Source: Segatella copri (GTDB lineage: Bacteria; Bacteroidota; Bacteroidia; Bacteroidales; Bacteroidaceae). Taken from it: 64,000 nt of DNA. The notes under the pieces were generated by a model. The model did not search any database, was not told where the DNA came from, and was given only the letters and a program-made list of their open reading frames with translations. The stretch covers positions 2,327,001-2,391,000 of the forward strand of contig NZ_CP137557.1 of NCBI RefSeq assembly GCF_019249655.2, in the 5' to 3' direction. This document shows, one piece after another, positions 48,713 to 58,382 of the stretch. The first letter of the stretch is position 1; the number at the start of each line of letters is the position of its first letter. Both the position numbers and the translations under genes were made by a program.

Positions 48713-50827
48713 ATGGCAACAGAAAAGAAAACTTCAGCTAAGAAGACAACAGCCACGAAGACCGCAGCCAAGGCTTGTGCCAAGAAGACTGCAGCCAAGA
48801 AAACAGTGAAGGCTGCTGCACCCAAACATATAGGACTGGTAAAGAACGACCCATACCTGGCAGACTTTGAGCCAGCCATCGTAGGCCGTCATGAACATGC
48901 ACTCTGGAAACTGGGTCAGCTTACCCGCAACGGCAAGATTACGCTCAGCGACTTTGCCAACGGATACGACTACTTCGGACTGCACAAGACCGAGAAGGGA
49001 TGGGTGTTCCGCGAGTGGGCACCTAACGCCACCGACATCTATCTGATCGGTGACTTCAACAACTGGCAGGAGTCGCCTAAATATCGCGCCAAGCGCATCA
49101 AGGGCACAGGCAACTGGGAGCTCAAGATGCCGGAGAAGGCGATGAAGCACGGCGACCTCTTCAAGATGAAGGTGCACTGGGAAGGCGGAGAAGGCGAGCG
49201 AATCCCTGCATGGGCCAACCGTGTGGTTCAGGACGAGCAGACCAAGATTTTCTCTGCACAGGTGTGGAGCCCGGAACCTTACAAGTGGAAGAAGAAGACC
49301 TTCAAGCCTTGCACCGCTCCGCTGCTCATCTACGAGTGTCACATCGGAATGGGACAGGATGCCGAGAAGGTGGGCACCTACACGGAATTCAAGGAAAAGG
49401 TGTTGCCACGTATCATTGAGGACGGTTACAACTGCATCCAGATCATGGCTATCCAGGAGCATCCTTACTACGGCTCCTTCGGCTACCACGTGAGCAGCTT
49501 CTTCGCAGCAAGCAGCCGCTTCGGAACGCCTGAGGAACTGAAGGACCTCATCGATACCGCCCATCAGAACGGAATCGCAGTCATCATGGACATCGTGCAC
49601 TCGCACGCCGTGAAGAACGAGCTGGAAGGTCTGGGCAATCTTGCCGGCGACCCTAACCAGTATTTCTATCCGGGCGACAGACACGAGCATCCGGCTTGGG
49701 ACAGCCTCTGCTTCGACTACGGAAAGGACGAGGTGATGCACTTCCTGCTGAGCAACTGCAAGTACTGGCTCAGCGAATACCACTTCGACGGTTTCCGCTT
49801 CGACGGTGTAACTTCCATGCTCTACTACAGCCACGGACTGGGCGAGGCATTTTGCAACTACGGCGACTACTTCAACGGTCACGAGGACGACAATGCCATC
49901 TGCTATCTGACCCTTGCCAACTGTCTGATTCACGAGGTGAACAAGAATGCCATCACCATAGCCGAGGAGGTGAGCGGAATGCCAGGACTGGCTGCCAAGT
50001 TTACCGACGGCGGCTACGGCTTCGACTACCGCATGGCGATGAACATTCCTGACTACTGGATCAAGACCATCAAGGAGCTGAAGGATGAAGACTGGAAGCC
50101 ATCTAGCATCTTCTGGGAAATCAAGAACCGCCGTGCCGACGAGAAGACCATCTCCTACTGCGAGAGTCACGACCAGGCACTGGTGGGCGACAAGACCATC
50201 ATCTTCCGCCTCATCGACGCCGACATGTACTGGCACTTCAAGAAGGGCGACGAGAACGATATGGTTCACCGCGGAATCGCCCTGCACAAGATGATCCGTC
50301 TTGCTACAGCATCAACCATCAACGGCGGCTACCTGAACTTCATGGGCAATGAGTTTGGCCACCCAGAGTGGATTGACTTCCCACGCGAGGGCAACGGATG
50401 GAGCTACAAGTACGCCCGCAGACAGTGGAACCTTGTGGACAACCATGAGCTCTGCTATCATTATCTGGGCGACTTCGACAAGGAGATGCTCAAGACCATC
50501 AAGAGTGAAAAGAACTTTAACAAGACACCGGTGGTGGAAATCTGGCACAACGATGGTGACCAGGTGCTCGCCTACATGCGCGGCGACCTGCTCTTCGTGT
50601 TCAACTTCTCGCCAACCCGCTCGTTTACCGACTATGGATTCCTGGTACCTACGGGAGCCTACAGCGTGGTACTCGACACCGACAACAAGGCATTTGGCGG
50701 TAATGGTCTGAACGACGACGAGATGACCCATCTTACCAACTACGACCCTGTATACGTGAACGATCGCAAGGAATGGCTGAAGCTTTACTTGCCGGCACGT
50801 TCGGCACTGGTGCTCAAGAAAAATTAA
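48713..50827 (+). CDS. glgB: 1,4-alpha-glucan branching enzyme with a Lys/Ala-rich N-terminal tail
   Basis: A 704-residue GH13 branching enzyme (eukaryote-like subgroup) that makes alpha-1,6 branches in glycogen. N-terminal residues 1-38 are MATEKKTSAKKTTATKTAAK plus further Lys/Ala, resembling a histone H1 tail. Then a CBM48-like domain (AKRIKGTGNWELKMPEKAMK; FREWAPNATDIYLIGDFNNW) and the catalytic barrel: DGFRFDGVTSM (nucleophile Asp), AEEVSGMPGLA (acid/base Glu), ESHDQALVG (second Asp). The tail is unusual for this enzyme. Confidence 0.92.
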   Translation: MATEKKTSAKKTTATKTAAKACAKKTAAKKTVKAAAPKHIGLVKNDPYLADFEPAIVGRHEHALWKLGQLTRNGKITLSDFANGYDYFGLHKTEKGWVFREWAPNATDIYLIGDFNNWQESPKYRAKRIKGTGNWELKMPEKAMKHGDLFKMKVHWEGGEGERIPAWANRVVQDEQTKIFSAQVWSPEPYKWKKKTFKPCTAPLLIYECHIGMGQDAEKVGTYTEFKEKVLPRIIEDGYNCIQIMAIQEHPYYGSFGYHVSSFFAASSRFGTPEELKDLIDTAHQNGIAVIMDIVHSHAVKNELEGLGNLAGDPNQYFYPGDRHEHPAWDSLCFDYGKDEVMHFLLSNCKYWLSEYHFDGFRFDGVTSMLYYSHGLGEAFCNYGDYFNGHEDDNAICYLTLANCLIHEVNKNAITIAEEVSGMPGLAAKFTDGGYGFDYRMAMNIPDYWIKTIKELKDEDWKPSSIFWEIKNRRADEKTISYCESHDQALVGDKTIIFRLIDADMYWHFKKGDENDMVHRGIALHKMIRLATASTINGGYLNFMGNEFGHPEWIDFPREGNGWSYKYARRQWNLVDNHELCYHYLGDFDKEMLKTIKSEKNFNKTPVVEIWHNDGDQVLAYMRGDLLFVFNFSPTRSFTDYGFLVPTGAYSVVLDTDNKAFGGNGLNDDEMTHLTNYDPVYVNDRKEWLKLYLPARSALVLKKN

Positions 50828-50837
50828 ATGTTGATTT

Positions 50838-51947
50838 ATGAGTAATAAAAGGAATAGCACGGCGAAGATGCGCTTCGCCTGTGCTATCATTTTTTTCGTA
50901 TTCAGTTATACCTACCTGGCTTGTTACCAGGCAGACATCTTAGCCGTGGGGCAGCACGTACTGTCGGATGGAAAGACCGACTATTTCTATACGCTTGCGC
51001 CGCTCCTGATAACCGCCGTATGCTTTCTGCTGCAGTTGGGAGCATACGCCGCAACCCGCGTGAAGCGCCGCTTCCATGGGTTGACTTATTTCCCTTCATT
51101 TCTGTTGCTGGCTTTGATTACCGACGTTCCGAACGACATCGACGTTCATCATTCCCTGGGCTGGTGGTGGTTCTTCCTGCCATTCAGCCTGCTGGTGTGG
51201 GGCGGCGTGATGTGGGTGGTTCGCCAGCTGGAACCGCTTGAGCAGGAGCCTCATAGCTTCGGCTGGTTCTCGCACTACTCCTGGCTCAACATCAGCCAGC
51301 TGCTCGTGATGACCATCGCCCTGCTCTTCATCGGCAACAACGACAGGCTCTTCCACGAGCGAATGAAGATGGAACATCTGATGAAAGAAAAACAGTATGA
51401 AAAGGCATTAGAGGTGGGCAGGAAATCGCTGCAGACGGATTCGTCGCTCACGATGCTCCGCATCGCCTGCCTCAACGAAACAGGCCAGTTGGGCAGCGAG
51501 CTCTTCACCTATCCGCTGGTGGGCGGCAGCGAGGCGATGATGCCTAACGGAACCTCGGTGAAGGCGATGATGTGGAAGTATCCGGGATGGATGAACAAGC
51601 CGTCGGCATGGATGGTGAAGCATCATCTGAAGTATAAGATTCCTGCCGACTACCAGCTCTGCGCGCTCTTGCTGGACCGCAAGATAGACGATTTCGTGAG
51701 ACAGGTGGGCAAGCATTACAAATTAGAATCGGCCAAGTTGCCTACCCATTACAAGGAGGCGCTGGTGCTCTATTGCCATCTGCGCAGTCATCCGATTTTC
51801 GAATACCACGAAAACGTGATGGATGCAGACTATCAGGATTACCAGACCATGGAGGCGAAGTACGCCAATCCGGTGGAACGCCAGTCGGCTCTGCGTGATA
51901 CGTATGGCAACACCTATTGGTATTATTACCAGTATGGCAGCAAGTAA
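50838..51947 (+). CDS. Multispanning membrane protein with a helical repeat C-terminus
   Basis: A 369-residue protein eleven bases after glgB. About four transmembrane segments in the first 170 residues (CAIIFFVFSYTYLACYQADI; YTLAPLLITAVCFLLQLGAY; SLGWWWFFLPFSLLVWGGVM; ISQLLVMTIALLFIGNN) precede a soluble helical half with TPR-like segments (KQYEKALEVGRKSLQTDSSL). It likely forms a unit with the following TPR protein. No family name can be given with confidence (possibly DUF6057-like). Confidence 0.6.
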   Translation: MSNKRNSTAKMRFACAIIFFVFSYTYLACYQADILAVGQHVLSDGKTDYFYTLAPLLITAVCFLLQLGAYAATRVKRRFHGLTYFPSFLLLALITDVPNDIDVHHSLGWWWFFLPFSLLVWGGVMWVVRQLEPLEQEPHSFGWFSHYSWLNISQLLVMTIALLFIGNNDRLFHERMKMEHLMKEKQYEKALEVGRKSLQTDSSLTMLRIACLNETGQLGSELFTYPLVGGSEAMMPNGTSVKAMMWKYPGWMNKPSAWMVKHHLKYKIPADYQLCALLLDRKIDDFVRQVGKHYKLESAKLPTHYKEALVLYCHLRSHPIFEYHENVMDADYQDYQTMEAKYANPVERQSALRDTYGNTYWYYYQYGSK

Positions 51948-52013
51948 AAGCAGTTTTTGGGATAGAAATCCTATAAAATGGTTTTGGGAATTATATCACA
52001 TAAAAAAGAATGA

Positions 52014-53237
52014 ATGATGAAAAGGAAGGTTAATATATGGAAGGCGTTTGCGCTGATGTTTCTGATGCTGATGTCGCCCGTGGCGGCCTCGGCTCAGAAG
52101 AAGGAGATTCAGACAGCTAAGGACCAGGTGAAGGCGGGAAAGAATCTCGACCAGGCAGCGGCAAGCATGAAGAAACTGCTTGCCGACTCGGCGAACCGTA
52201 CCAACAGGAAAATCTGGACGATTTACTTCGATGCCGTTCGCAAACAGTATGAGCAGGGTAACGAGAAGCTGTATCTGAAGCAGAAATACGATACGGCGCA
52301 GCTCTTCAACTACACCCGTCAGCTCTTTGAGGTGGCGTTTCAGTATGACTCCGTAGAGACTGCGCCCGACAAGAAGGGCAGGAGGGACTTTGAGTTCCGC
52401 AAGGGTCACGGCGAGTATCTGGCTCATATCCGTTCCAATCTCTACAACGGCGGCATCTGGTTTCTGAACAAGAAGAAATATCCCGACGCCTACAAGTTCT
52501 TTGACTGCTACATAGAGTGCGCCAGTCAGCCGATGTTCAAGCAGTACAACTATGGCGTGAAGGACAAGCATCTGCCTACAGCCGCCTACTATGCCGTGTA
52601 TTCCGGCTATAAGATGAAGGACCCGAAGGCAACCCTGCATCATTCTTACGAGGCACTGAAAGATACGGTGCATTATAATTATATGTTGCAGTATCTTGCC
52701 GAGACCTATATGCTGGAGAAGGATACGGCGCGCTACGTGGCTTCGCTGAACGAAGGATTCAAGAGGGTGCCTACCTTCCCTTACTTCTTCCCACGACTGG
52801 TGGAGTATTACGTGGTGCGCAACCAGCTTGACTCAGCGATGACGGTGGTAAACGAGGCACTGACTGTAGTTCCCGACAGTGACGTGTATCTTGCCGCCAA
52901 ATCGAATCTGCTCCTGGAGCAGGGCAAGCTGCAGGAATGCATCGAGGTGAGCAAGAAGGTAATCGAAGTGAACCAGAAACTGGGCGACCCATATTACAAT
53001 GCAGGCATCTGCTACTTCAATCTTGCCGTGGAGCAGGACAAGAATTCGCACAATTCGCGCAAGGTGAAGGAACAGGTGGAGGCAAACTACAAGAAGGCGC
53101 TGCCTTATCTGGTGAAATATCGGGAAATGGAACCGAAGGAACAGGGCAAATGGGCCTTTCCGCTCTATACCATCTATCTGAACCTCAACATGGGCAAGGA
53201 GTTTGATGAGATAGATAAGGTGATGAAACAGAAATAA
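52014..53237 (+). CDS. Secreted TPR-repeat protein
   Basis: A 407-residue protein with a signal peptide (ALMFLMLMSPVAASAQKKEI, cleaved about residue 27) and several helical TPR-like repeats (LDSAMTVVNEALTVVPDSDV; GKLQECIEVSKKVIEVNQKL; DPYYNAGICYFNLAVEQDKN). It acts as a periplasmic or outer-membrane protein-interaction module. The gene follows the membrane protein by 66 bases in the same direction and may be co-expressed. Confidence 0.75.
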   Translation: MMKRKVNIWKAFALMFLMLMSPVAASAQKKEIQTAKDQVKAGKNLDQAAASMKKLLADSANRTNRKIWTIYFDAVRKQYEQGNEKLYLKQKYDTAQLFNYTRQLFEVAFQYDSVETAPDKKGRRDFEFRKGHGEYLAHIRSNLYNGGIWFLNKKKYPDAYKFFDCYIECASQPMFKQYNYGVKDKHLPTAAYYAVYSGYKMKDPKATLHHSYEALKDTVHYNYMLQYLAETYMLEKDTARYVASLNEGFKRVPTFPYFFPRLVEYYVVRNQLDSAMTVVNEALTVVPDSDVYLAAKSNLLLEQGKLQECIEVSKKVIEVNQKLGDPYYNAGICYFNLAVEQDKNSHNSRKVKEQVEANYKKALPYLVKYREMEPKEQGKWAFPLYTIYLNLNMGKEFDEIDKVMKQK

Positions 53238-53276
53238 ATAACTGATTAGATTTTACAACTGATTAGCATAAAAAAT

Positions 53277-54596
53277 ATGATAGATAGAATTTTAGATAAA
53301 TTGGGCATTGAGCTCAATGAAATGCAGCAGGATTCGATGAACGCTATCCTGCACGGCAACCAGGATGTGGTGGTGCTTTCGCCAACGGGTAGCGGTAAGA
53401 CGCTGGCTTATCTGCTGCCGGTTTCGCAACTGGTGGATGCTGCCGATGATGAGCCGCAGGCCATCGTGGTGACTCCGGGACGAGAACTGGCACTGCAGTC
53501 GGCTACCGTGCTCAAGAACATGGGCAGCGGACTGAGAGCCATGGCGTGCTACGGAGGTAGGGCTGCGATGGACGAGCATAGAATGATGAAGCAGGTGCGC
53601 CCGCAGATCATCTTCGGAACACCGGGCCGACTGAATGACCATCTGGACAAGGGAAACTTTTCGCCTTACCACATCAAATATCTCATTATCGATGAGTTTG
53701 ACAAGTGTCTGGAGATGGGATTCCAGGACGAGATGAGCCGACTCATCAAGAAGTTGCCGGGTCTGCGCCGTCACTTCCTGCTTTCAGCCACCGAGGCAGA
53801 GGAGATTCCTCGCTTCGTTCACATGGGCAGGGTGGATAAGATAGATTATCGCATGGACGAGGAGCAGGTGCCAGACCGTGTACATATATATAAGGTGGAA
53901 AGTCCGGTGAAGGATAAGCTGGAGAGTCTCGGTCTGCTTCTCCGCAGTCTGGGCGACCAGAGCACCATCGTATTCCTCAACTATCGCGACAGTGTGGAGC
54001 GCACCAACAAGTATCTGGTGGAGCAGGGCTTCTCTACTTCGTTCTTCCATGGTGGACTGGAGCAGAAGGAGCGCGAAGCATCACTCTACCGATTCAGCAA
54101 CGGCAGCGCCAATATCCTGGTGAGCACTGACCTCGCATCGCGTGGTCTTGACATTCCGGACATCGACAACATCATCCACTATCACATTCCGGAGAGCGAG
54201 GACGGCTACATCCACCGTGTGGGTAGAACAGCCCGCTGGGAAGCGCACGGAAGAGCCTTCTTCCTGTTGGGTCCTGAGGAGCACATTCCGGAGTACGTGG
54301 ATTCAGAGGTGGAGGATTATGAAGTTCCATCTGCCGATGAGCTGCCGCAGCCAGCCAAACCAAGGATGGCTACCTTATATATAGGTAAGGGCAAGAAGGA
54401 CAAGATCAGCAAGGGCGATATTCTTGGCTTCCTCTGCAAGAAGGGCGGACTGAACTCTTCTGAGATTGGAAAGATAGATGTGAACGACCGCTACGCCTAT
54501 GCAGCCATCACCCGTACCAAGCTGCGCAGCGTGCTGAACAATGTGAAGGGCGAGAAAATCAAGGGTGTGAAGACCATTGTAGAAGAAGTGAGATAG
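53277..54596 (+). CDS. DEAD-box-family RNA helicase with a DbpA-like C-terminus
   Basis: A 439-residue RNA helicase. Motifs: Q motif (IELNEMQQDSM), Walker A (SPTGSGKTLAYLLP), motif Ib TPGR, motif II as DEFD rather than DEAD, SAT (motif III), and HRVGRTAR (motif VI). The last 75 residues (LYIGKGKKDKISKGDILGFL, then VNDRYAYAAITRTKLRSV) resemble the DbpA RNA-binding domain that directs helicases to 23S rRNA. A role in ribosome assembly is likely. It ends just before a terminator. Confidence 0.87.
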   Translation: MIDRILDKLGIELNEMQQDSMNAILHGNQDVVVLSPTGSGKTLAYLLPVSQLVDAADDEPQAIVVTPGRELALQSATVLKNMGSGLRAMACYGGRAAMDEHRMMKQVRPQIIFGTPGRLNDHLDKGNFSPYHIKYLIIDEFDKCLEMGFQDEMSRLIKKLPGLRRHFLLSATEAEEIPRFVHMGRVDKIDYRMDEEQVPDRVHIYKVESPVKDKLESLGLLLRSLGDQSTIVFLNYRDSVERTNKYLVEQGFSTSFFHGGLEQKEREASLYRFSNGSANILVSTDLASRGLDIPDIDNIIHYHIPESEDGYIHRVGRTARWEAHGRAFFLLGPEEHIPEYVDSEVEDYEVPSADELPQPAKPRMATLYIGKGKKDKISKGDILGFLCKKGGLNSSEIGKIDVNDRYAYAAITRTKLRSVLNNVKGEKIKGVKTIVEEVR

Positions 54597-54612
54597 TTCT
54601 TCAAATAATAAT

Positions 54613-54651
54613 AGCCTCATCTTGGAATCTGTTTCCGGATGAGGCTTTTTT
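54613..54651 (+). terminator. Intrinsic terminator of the helicase gene
   Basis: AGCCTCATC (54613-54621) pairs with GATGAGGCT (54638-54646), followed by TTTTTTGG. Seventeen bases beyond the helicase stop. Confidence 0.85.
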
Positions 54652-54753
54652 GGTTATAAATCGTAATTTCCTGCATAAATATACGGGAATTATGTTAAAA
54701 CCTCTAACAAAAAGAAAGAAATTTGCGCAAAACGCTAAAAATGTGCACGAAAA

Positions 54754-54785
54754 TTTGGTAGTTTCAAATAAAATGTGTAATTTCG
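54754..54785 (+). promoter_or_regulatory. Promoter of the serC operon
   Basis: TTTG at 54754-54757, then 20 bases, then TAATTTCG at 54778-54785, one mismatch from the consensus. Transcription would start about 54793, giving a leader of about 110 nt. Confidence 0.65.
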
Positions 54786-54901
54786 CAGTCGTAAATCCAT
54801 CTTTGAGGATTACTCAATATCCTTTATGGGTGGATTGTGCAAGTAAGTTTCCTGCTAGCAGGAATCGTATACGTAAATCACTTAAATAAAAACATAAAAA
54901 G
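54786..54901 (+). promoter_or_regulatory. Structured leader of serC with a perfect palindrome
   Basis: Contains TTCCTGCTAGCAGGAA (54849-54864), a 16-base perfect palindrome, and an earlier stem-loop formed by AATCCA...TGGATT with an inner GGAT...ATCC (about 54796-54838). Regulation by a protein operator or an RNA element is possible. There is no U-tract before serC. Confidence 0.5.
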
Positions 54902-55972
54902 ATGAAGAAGTACAATTTTAACGCAGGTCCATCAATGCTTCCACGCGAAGTGATTGAGAACACAGCAAAGCAGATTTTGGATTTTAATGGTTCAGGTCTT
55001 TCATTGATGGAAATCAGCCACCGTGCTAAGGATTTCCAGCCAGTTGTCGACGAGGCTGTCTCCCTCTTCAAGGAGCTTCTTGACATTCCTGAGGGTTACT
55101 CCGTAATCTTCCTTGGTGGTGGTGCGTCGCTGCAGTTTATGCAGATTCCTGCCAACTTCCTCATCAAGAAGGCTGCCTACATTAATTCTGGTACTTGGGC
55201 TAAGAAGGCTATGAAAGAGGCGAAGCATTTTGGTGAGGTCGTGGAGATCGCATCATCGTCGGACGCCAACTACACTTTCTACCCACAGGTGCCTAACAAT
55301 GTGCCAGCTGATTGTGATTACTTGCATCTTACTAGCAACAATACAATTTATGGTACTGAGCTTCGTGTAGATCCAGACGTGAACGTGCCTTTGATTTCTG
55401 ATATGTCTTCAGACATCATGAGCCGTCCTGTAGATGTTTCCAAGTACACTGCCATCTATGCAGGTGCTCAGAAGAACCTCTCTATGGCTGGTGTTACCGT
55501 CATCATCGTGAAGGATGAGATGCTGGGCAAGGCTCCTCGTGAGATTCCTACCATGCTCGACTATCGCACCCACGTAGAGAAGGGCAGTATGTTCAATACT
55601 CCTCCTGTGGTTCCTATCTACACCCTGATGGAGAACCTGCGCTGGTTGAAGGCGAATGGTGGTGTGGAAGCTGCTGACAAGCGTGCCCACGAGCGTGCTG
55701 AGGTGCTCTATGCTGAGATTGACCGCAACAAGCTCTTCAAGGGTACAGTGGAAGAGGCTTCCCGTTCATTGATGAACATCTGCTTCGTGATGAACGACGA
55801 GTACAAGGAGTTGGAAAAACCATTCCTTGACTTCGCTACAGAGCGTGGCATGGTAGGTGTCAAGGGACACCGCTCAGTGGGTGGTTTCCGTGCCAGCTGC
55901 TACAATGCACAGACCATGGAGGGTGTTCAGGCACTCGTCAAGGCAATGCAGGATTTTGAAGCACAGCACTAA
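54902..55972 (+). CDS. serC: Phosphoserine aminotransferase
   Basis: A 356-residue PLP enzyme that makes phosphoserine from 3-phosphohydroxypyruvate in serine biosynthesis, and acts in pyridoxine synthesis. It starts [20 protein letters not shown]. The PLP lysine is in [13 protein letters not shown], and the motif [14 protein letters not shown] is near the end. It is followed by the gene for the previous step of the pathway (56046). Confidence 0.96.
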   Translation: MKKYNFNAGPSMLPREVIENTAKQILDFNGSGLSLMEISHRAKDFQPVVDEAVSLFKELLDIPEGYSVIFLGGGASLQFMQIPANFLIKKAAYINSGTWAKKAMKEAKHFGEVVEIASSSDANYTFYPQVPNNVPADCDYLHLTSNNTIYGTELRVDPDVNVPLISDMSSDIMSRPVDVSKYTAIYAGAQKNLSMAGVTVIIVKDEMLGKAPREIPTMLDYRTHVEKGSMFNTPPVVPIYTLMENLRWLKANGGVEAADKRAHERAEVLYAEIDRNKLFKGTVEEASRSLMNICFVMNDEYKELEKPFLDFATERGMVGVKGHRSVGGFRASCYNAQTMEGVQALVKAMQDFEAQH

Positions 55973-56045
55973 TTGATAGTTAACAGTTTATAGTTAAAAG
56001 TTAATAGTTATCCTTGATGATAATTGTTTCTTAAAGGATTCAAAT

Positions 56046-56963
56046 ATGAAAGTATTAGTTGCAACAGAAAAGCCATTCGCAGCGGCTGCTGTGGAAGGCA
56101 TTAAGAAAGAAATAGAGGGAGCAGGCAACGAATTGGTGCTGCTCGAAAAATATACAGAGAAGGCTCAGCTTCTCGATGCAGTGAAGGATGTGGACGCGAT
56201 GATTATCCGTTCTGACAAGGCTGACGCCGAGGTGCTCGACGCTGCCAAGAACCTGAAGATTATCGTTCGTGCAGGTGCAGGTTACGACAACATCGACCTG
56301 GCTGCTGCTACTGCTCACAACGTGGTGGCTGAGAATACTCCGGGTCAGAACTCCAACGCCGTTGCCGAGCTGGTATTCGGTCTGCTGGTTTTCACCGTTC
56401 GTAATTTCTACAACGGTAAGGCTGGTTCTGAGTTGAAGGGCAAGAAGTTGGGTATCCTGGCATTCGGTAATGTAGGTCGCAACGTGGCTCGTATCGCCAA
56501 GGGCTTCGGCATGGAGGTAGCTGCCTATGATGCCTTCTGCCCAGCAGATGTAATCGAGGCTGCCGGTGTTCACGCCGTGAAATCTCAGGATGAGTTGTTC
56601 CAGACTTGCGACATCGTTTCTCTTCATATCCCTGCTACTGCAGAGACCATCAAGAGCATCGACTATAAGACCGTGAACCAGTTGCCTAAGGGTGGTATTC
56701 TTATCAACACTGCCCGCAAGGAGGTAATCAATGAGCCAGAGCTCCTGAAACTTCTCGCTGAGCGTGAGGACTTGAAGTTCATCACCGACATCAAGCCAGA
56801 TGCTGACGCCGACTTCGCAAAGTTCGAGGGCCGCTACTTCTCAACCCCAAAGAAGATGGGTGCGCAGACAGCCGAGGCTAACATCAATGCCGGTATTGCC
56901 GCAGCTAAGCAGATCAATGCGTTCTTTGCTGATGGCTGCACAAAATATCAAGTAAACAAATAA
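56046..56963 (+). CDS. serA: D-3-phosphoglycerate dehydrogenase (short form)
   Basis: A 305-residue NAD-dependent dehydrogenase that starts serine synthesis. NAD-binding: GILAFGNVGRNVARIAKGFG. Catalytic region: NTARKEVINEPELLKLL and STPKKMGAQTAEANINAG. The place where many relatives carry a catalytic His reads STPKKMG, so this looks like the lysine-type short enzyme without the regulatory ACT domain of long SerA proteins. It is 73 bases after serC. Confidence 0.9.
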   Translation: MKVLVATEKPFAAAAVEGIKKEIEGAGNELVLLEKYTEKAQLLDAVKDVDAMIIRSDKADAEVLDAAKNLKIIVRAGAGYDNIDLAAATAHNVVAENTPGQNSNAVAELVFGLLVFTVRNFYNGKAGSELKGKKLGILAFGNVGRNVARIAKGFGMEVAAYDAFCPADVIEAAGVHAVKSQDELFQTCDIVSLHIPATAETIKSIDYKTVNQLPKGGILINTARKEVINEPELLKLLAEREDLKFITDIKPDADADFAKFEGRYFSTPKKMGAQTAEANINAGIAAAKQINAFFADGCTKYQVNK

Positions 56964-56981
56964 AATTTAGGATATAAGAGA

Positions 56982-57024
56982 GCTCATAGAGGGTGCTTTA
57001 GCTAGTGCCCTTTATGGGCTTTTA
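56982..57024 (+). terminator. Terminator after serA
   Basis: GCTCATAGAGGGTGC (56982-56996) pairs with GTGCCCTTTATGGGC (57005-57019) through a stem with a few G-U pairs, followed by TTTTATT. A weak to moderate intrinsic terminator before DUF1015. Confidence 0.65.
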
Positions 57025-57047
57025 TTCATTAAAATCAATAAAACATT

Positions 57048-58382
57048 ATGGCTATAGTTAAACCATTTAAGGGCATTCGTCCCCCAAAAGATTTAGTAGA
57101 GCAAGTTGAGTCTCGTCCATACGATGTCCTTGATTCTGAGGAAGCTCGCACCGAGGCTGGCAACAACGAGAAAAGCCTTTATCATATTATTAAACCTGAA
57201 ATCAACTTCGAGCCGGGTACTTCTGAATATGATCCTCGCGTTTACGAAAGCGCTGCAGAGAACTTCAAGAAGTTCCAGGAAAACGGCTGGTTGAAGCAGG
57301 ATGATAAGGAACAGTATTACATCTATGCACAGACCATGAACGGCAAGACCCAATATGGTTTGGTGGTAGGTGCCTACGTGAATGATTACATGACGGGCGT
57401 CATCAAGAAACATGAGCTCACCCGCCGTGACAAGGAAGAGGACCGCATGAAGCACGTTCGTGTCTGCAACGCCAACATCGAACCAGTCTTCTTTGCTTAT
57501 CCTGATAACGCCGTGCTCAATGAAATTCTGATGCGCTATGCGGCAACAGAACCTGAGTATGATTTCATCGCCCCAATCGATGGCTTCCGCCACCAGTTCT
57601 GGATTGTCAGCGACGATAAGGACATCGCTACCATCACGGCTGAATTTGCCAAGATGCCTAGCCTCTACATCGCCGACGGCCATCACCGCTCGGCTGCTGC
57701 TGCCCTGGTGGGCGCTGAGAAGGCGAAGCAGAATCCTAATCATACCGGCAAGGAGGAGTACAATTATTTCATGGCTGTATGCTTCCAGGCAAGCCAGTTG
57801 ACCATCCTCGATTACAACCGCGTGGTGAAGGATTTGAATGGCTTGACTTCAGAAGAGTTCCTCGATGCATTGACCAAGAACTTCGAGGTAATAGAGATTG
57901 ATGCGATTAATGTAAACGTATCTGGCGATGAGGAGGGAATCCCTTGCTACGAGAAGTTTGACATTGATGCAGCTATCGAGCAGTTTGGCTTGGATATTCT
58001 GAAGCCAGCCGCGCTGCATTCATTCCTCGTTTATCTGGACGGCAAGTGGTACGGTTTGTTTGCCAAGCCGGGAACATACGATGATGAGGATCCAATCGGC
58101 GTGCTCGATGTAGATATTTCTTCCCGTCTGATTCTCGACGACATTCTGGGCATCAAGGACTTGCGTTCAGACAAGCGCATCGACTTCGTGGGCGGTCTTC
58201 GTGGACTCGGCGAGTTGAAGCGCCGTGTGGATAGTGGTGAGATGAAGATGGCGCTGGCCCTTCATCCAATCACCATGCAGCAGATTATGGACATTGCAGA
58301 CAGTGGCAAGATTATGCCGCCAAAGGCAACCTGGTTTGAGCCTAAGTTGCGTAGCGGATTGATTATTCACAAGCTTGATTAA
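57048..58382 (+). CDS. DUF1015 family protein
   Basis: A 444-residue DUF1015 protein, conserved next to serine-biosynthesis genes in Bacteroidetes and other anaerobes. It starts AIVKPFKGIRPPKDLVEQVE and contains the conserved YIADGHHRSAAAALVGAE (with a HH-R motif) and the C-terminal FVGGLRGLGELKRRVDSGEM and MPPKATWFEPKLRSG. Activity is not known, though a role in serine or cysteine metabolism is suspected from context. It is preceded by a terminator, so some readthrough or its own promoter is needed. Confidence 0.85.
   Translation: MAIVKPFKGIRPPKDLVEQVESRPYDVLDSEEARTEAGNNEKSLYHIIKPEINFEPGTSEYDPRVYESAAENFKKFQENGWLKQDDKEQYYIYAQTMNGKTQYGLVVGAYVNDYMTGVIKKHELTRRDKEEDRMKHVRVCNANIEPVFFAYPDNAVLNEILMRYAATEPEYDFIAPIDGFRHQFWIVSDDKDIATITAEFAKMPSLYIADGHHRSAAAALVGAEKAKQNPNHTGKEEYNYFMAVCFQASQLTILDYNRVVKDLNGLTSEEFLDALTKNFEVIEIDAINVNVSGDEEGIPCYEKFDIDAAIEQFGLDILKPAALHSFLVYLDGKWYGLFAKPGTYDDEDPIGVLDVDISSRLILDDILGIKDLRSDKRIDFVGGLRGLGELKRRVDSGEMKMALALHPITMQQIMDIADSGKIMPPKATWFEPKLRSGLIIHKLD

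Noticed and set aside
48734-50287. A 517-codon open frame opposite glgB, and similar long antisense frames opposite uvrB (59310-61208), the CBM20-HAD gene (44176-45663) and mltG (42815-43735)
   Set aside because: They come from the codon bias of the true genes, have no domains, and no promoter or ribosome-binding site supports them.
54650-54889. Plus-strand ORF of 79 codons before serC
   Set aside because: It covers the serC promoter and leader hairpins; low-complexity product without a domain.
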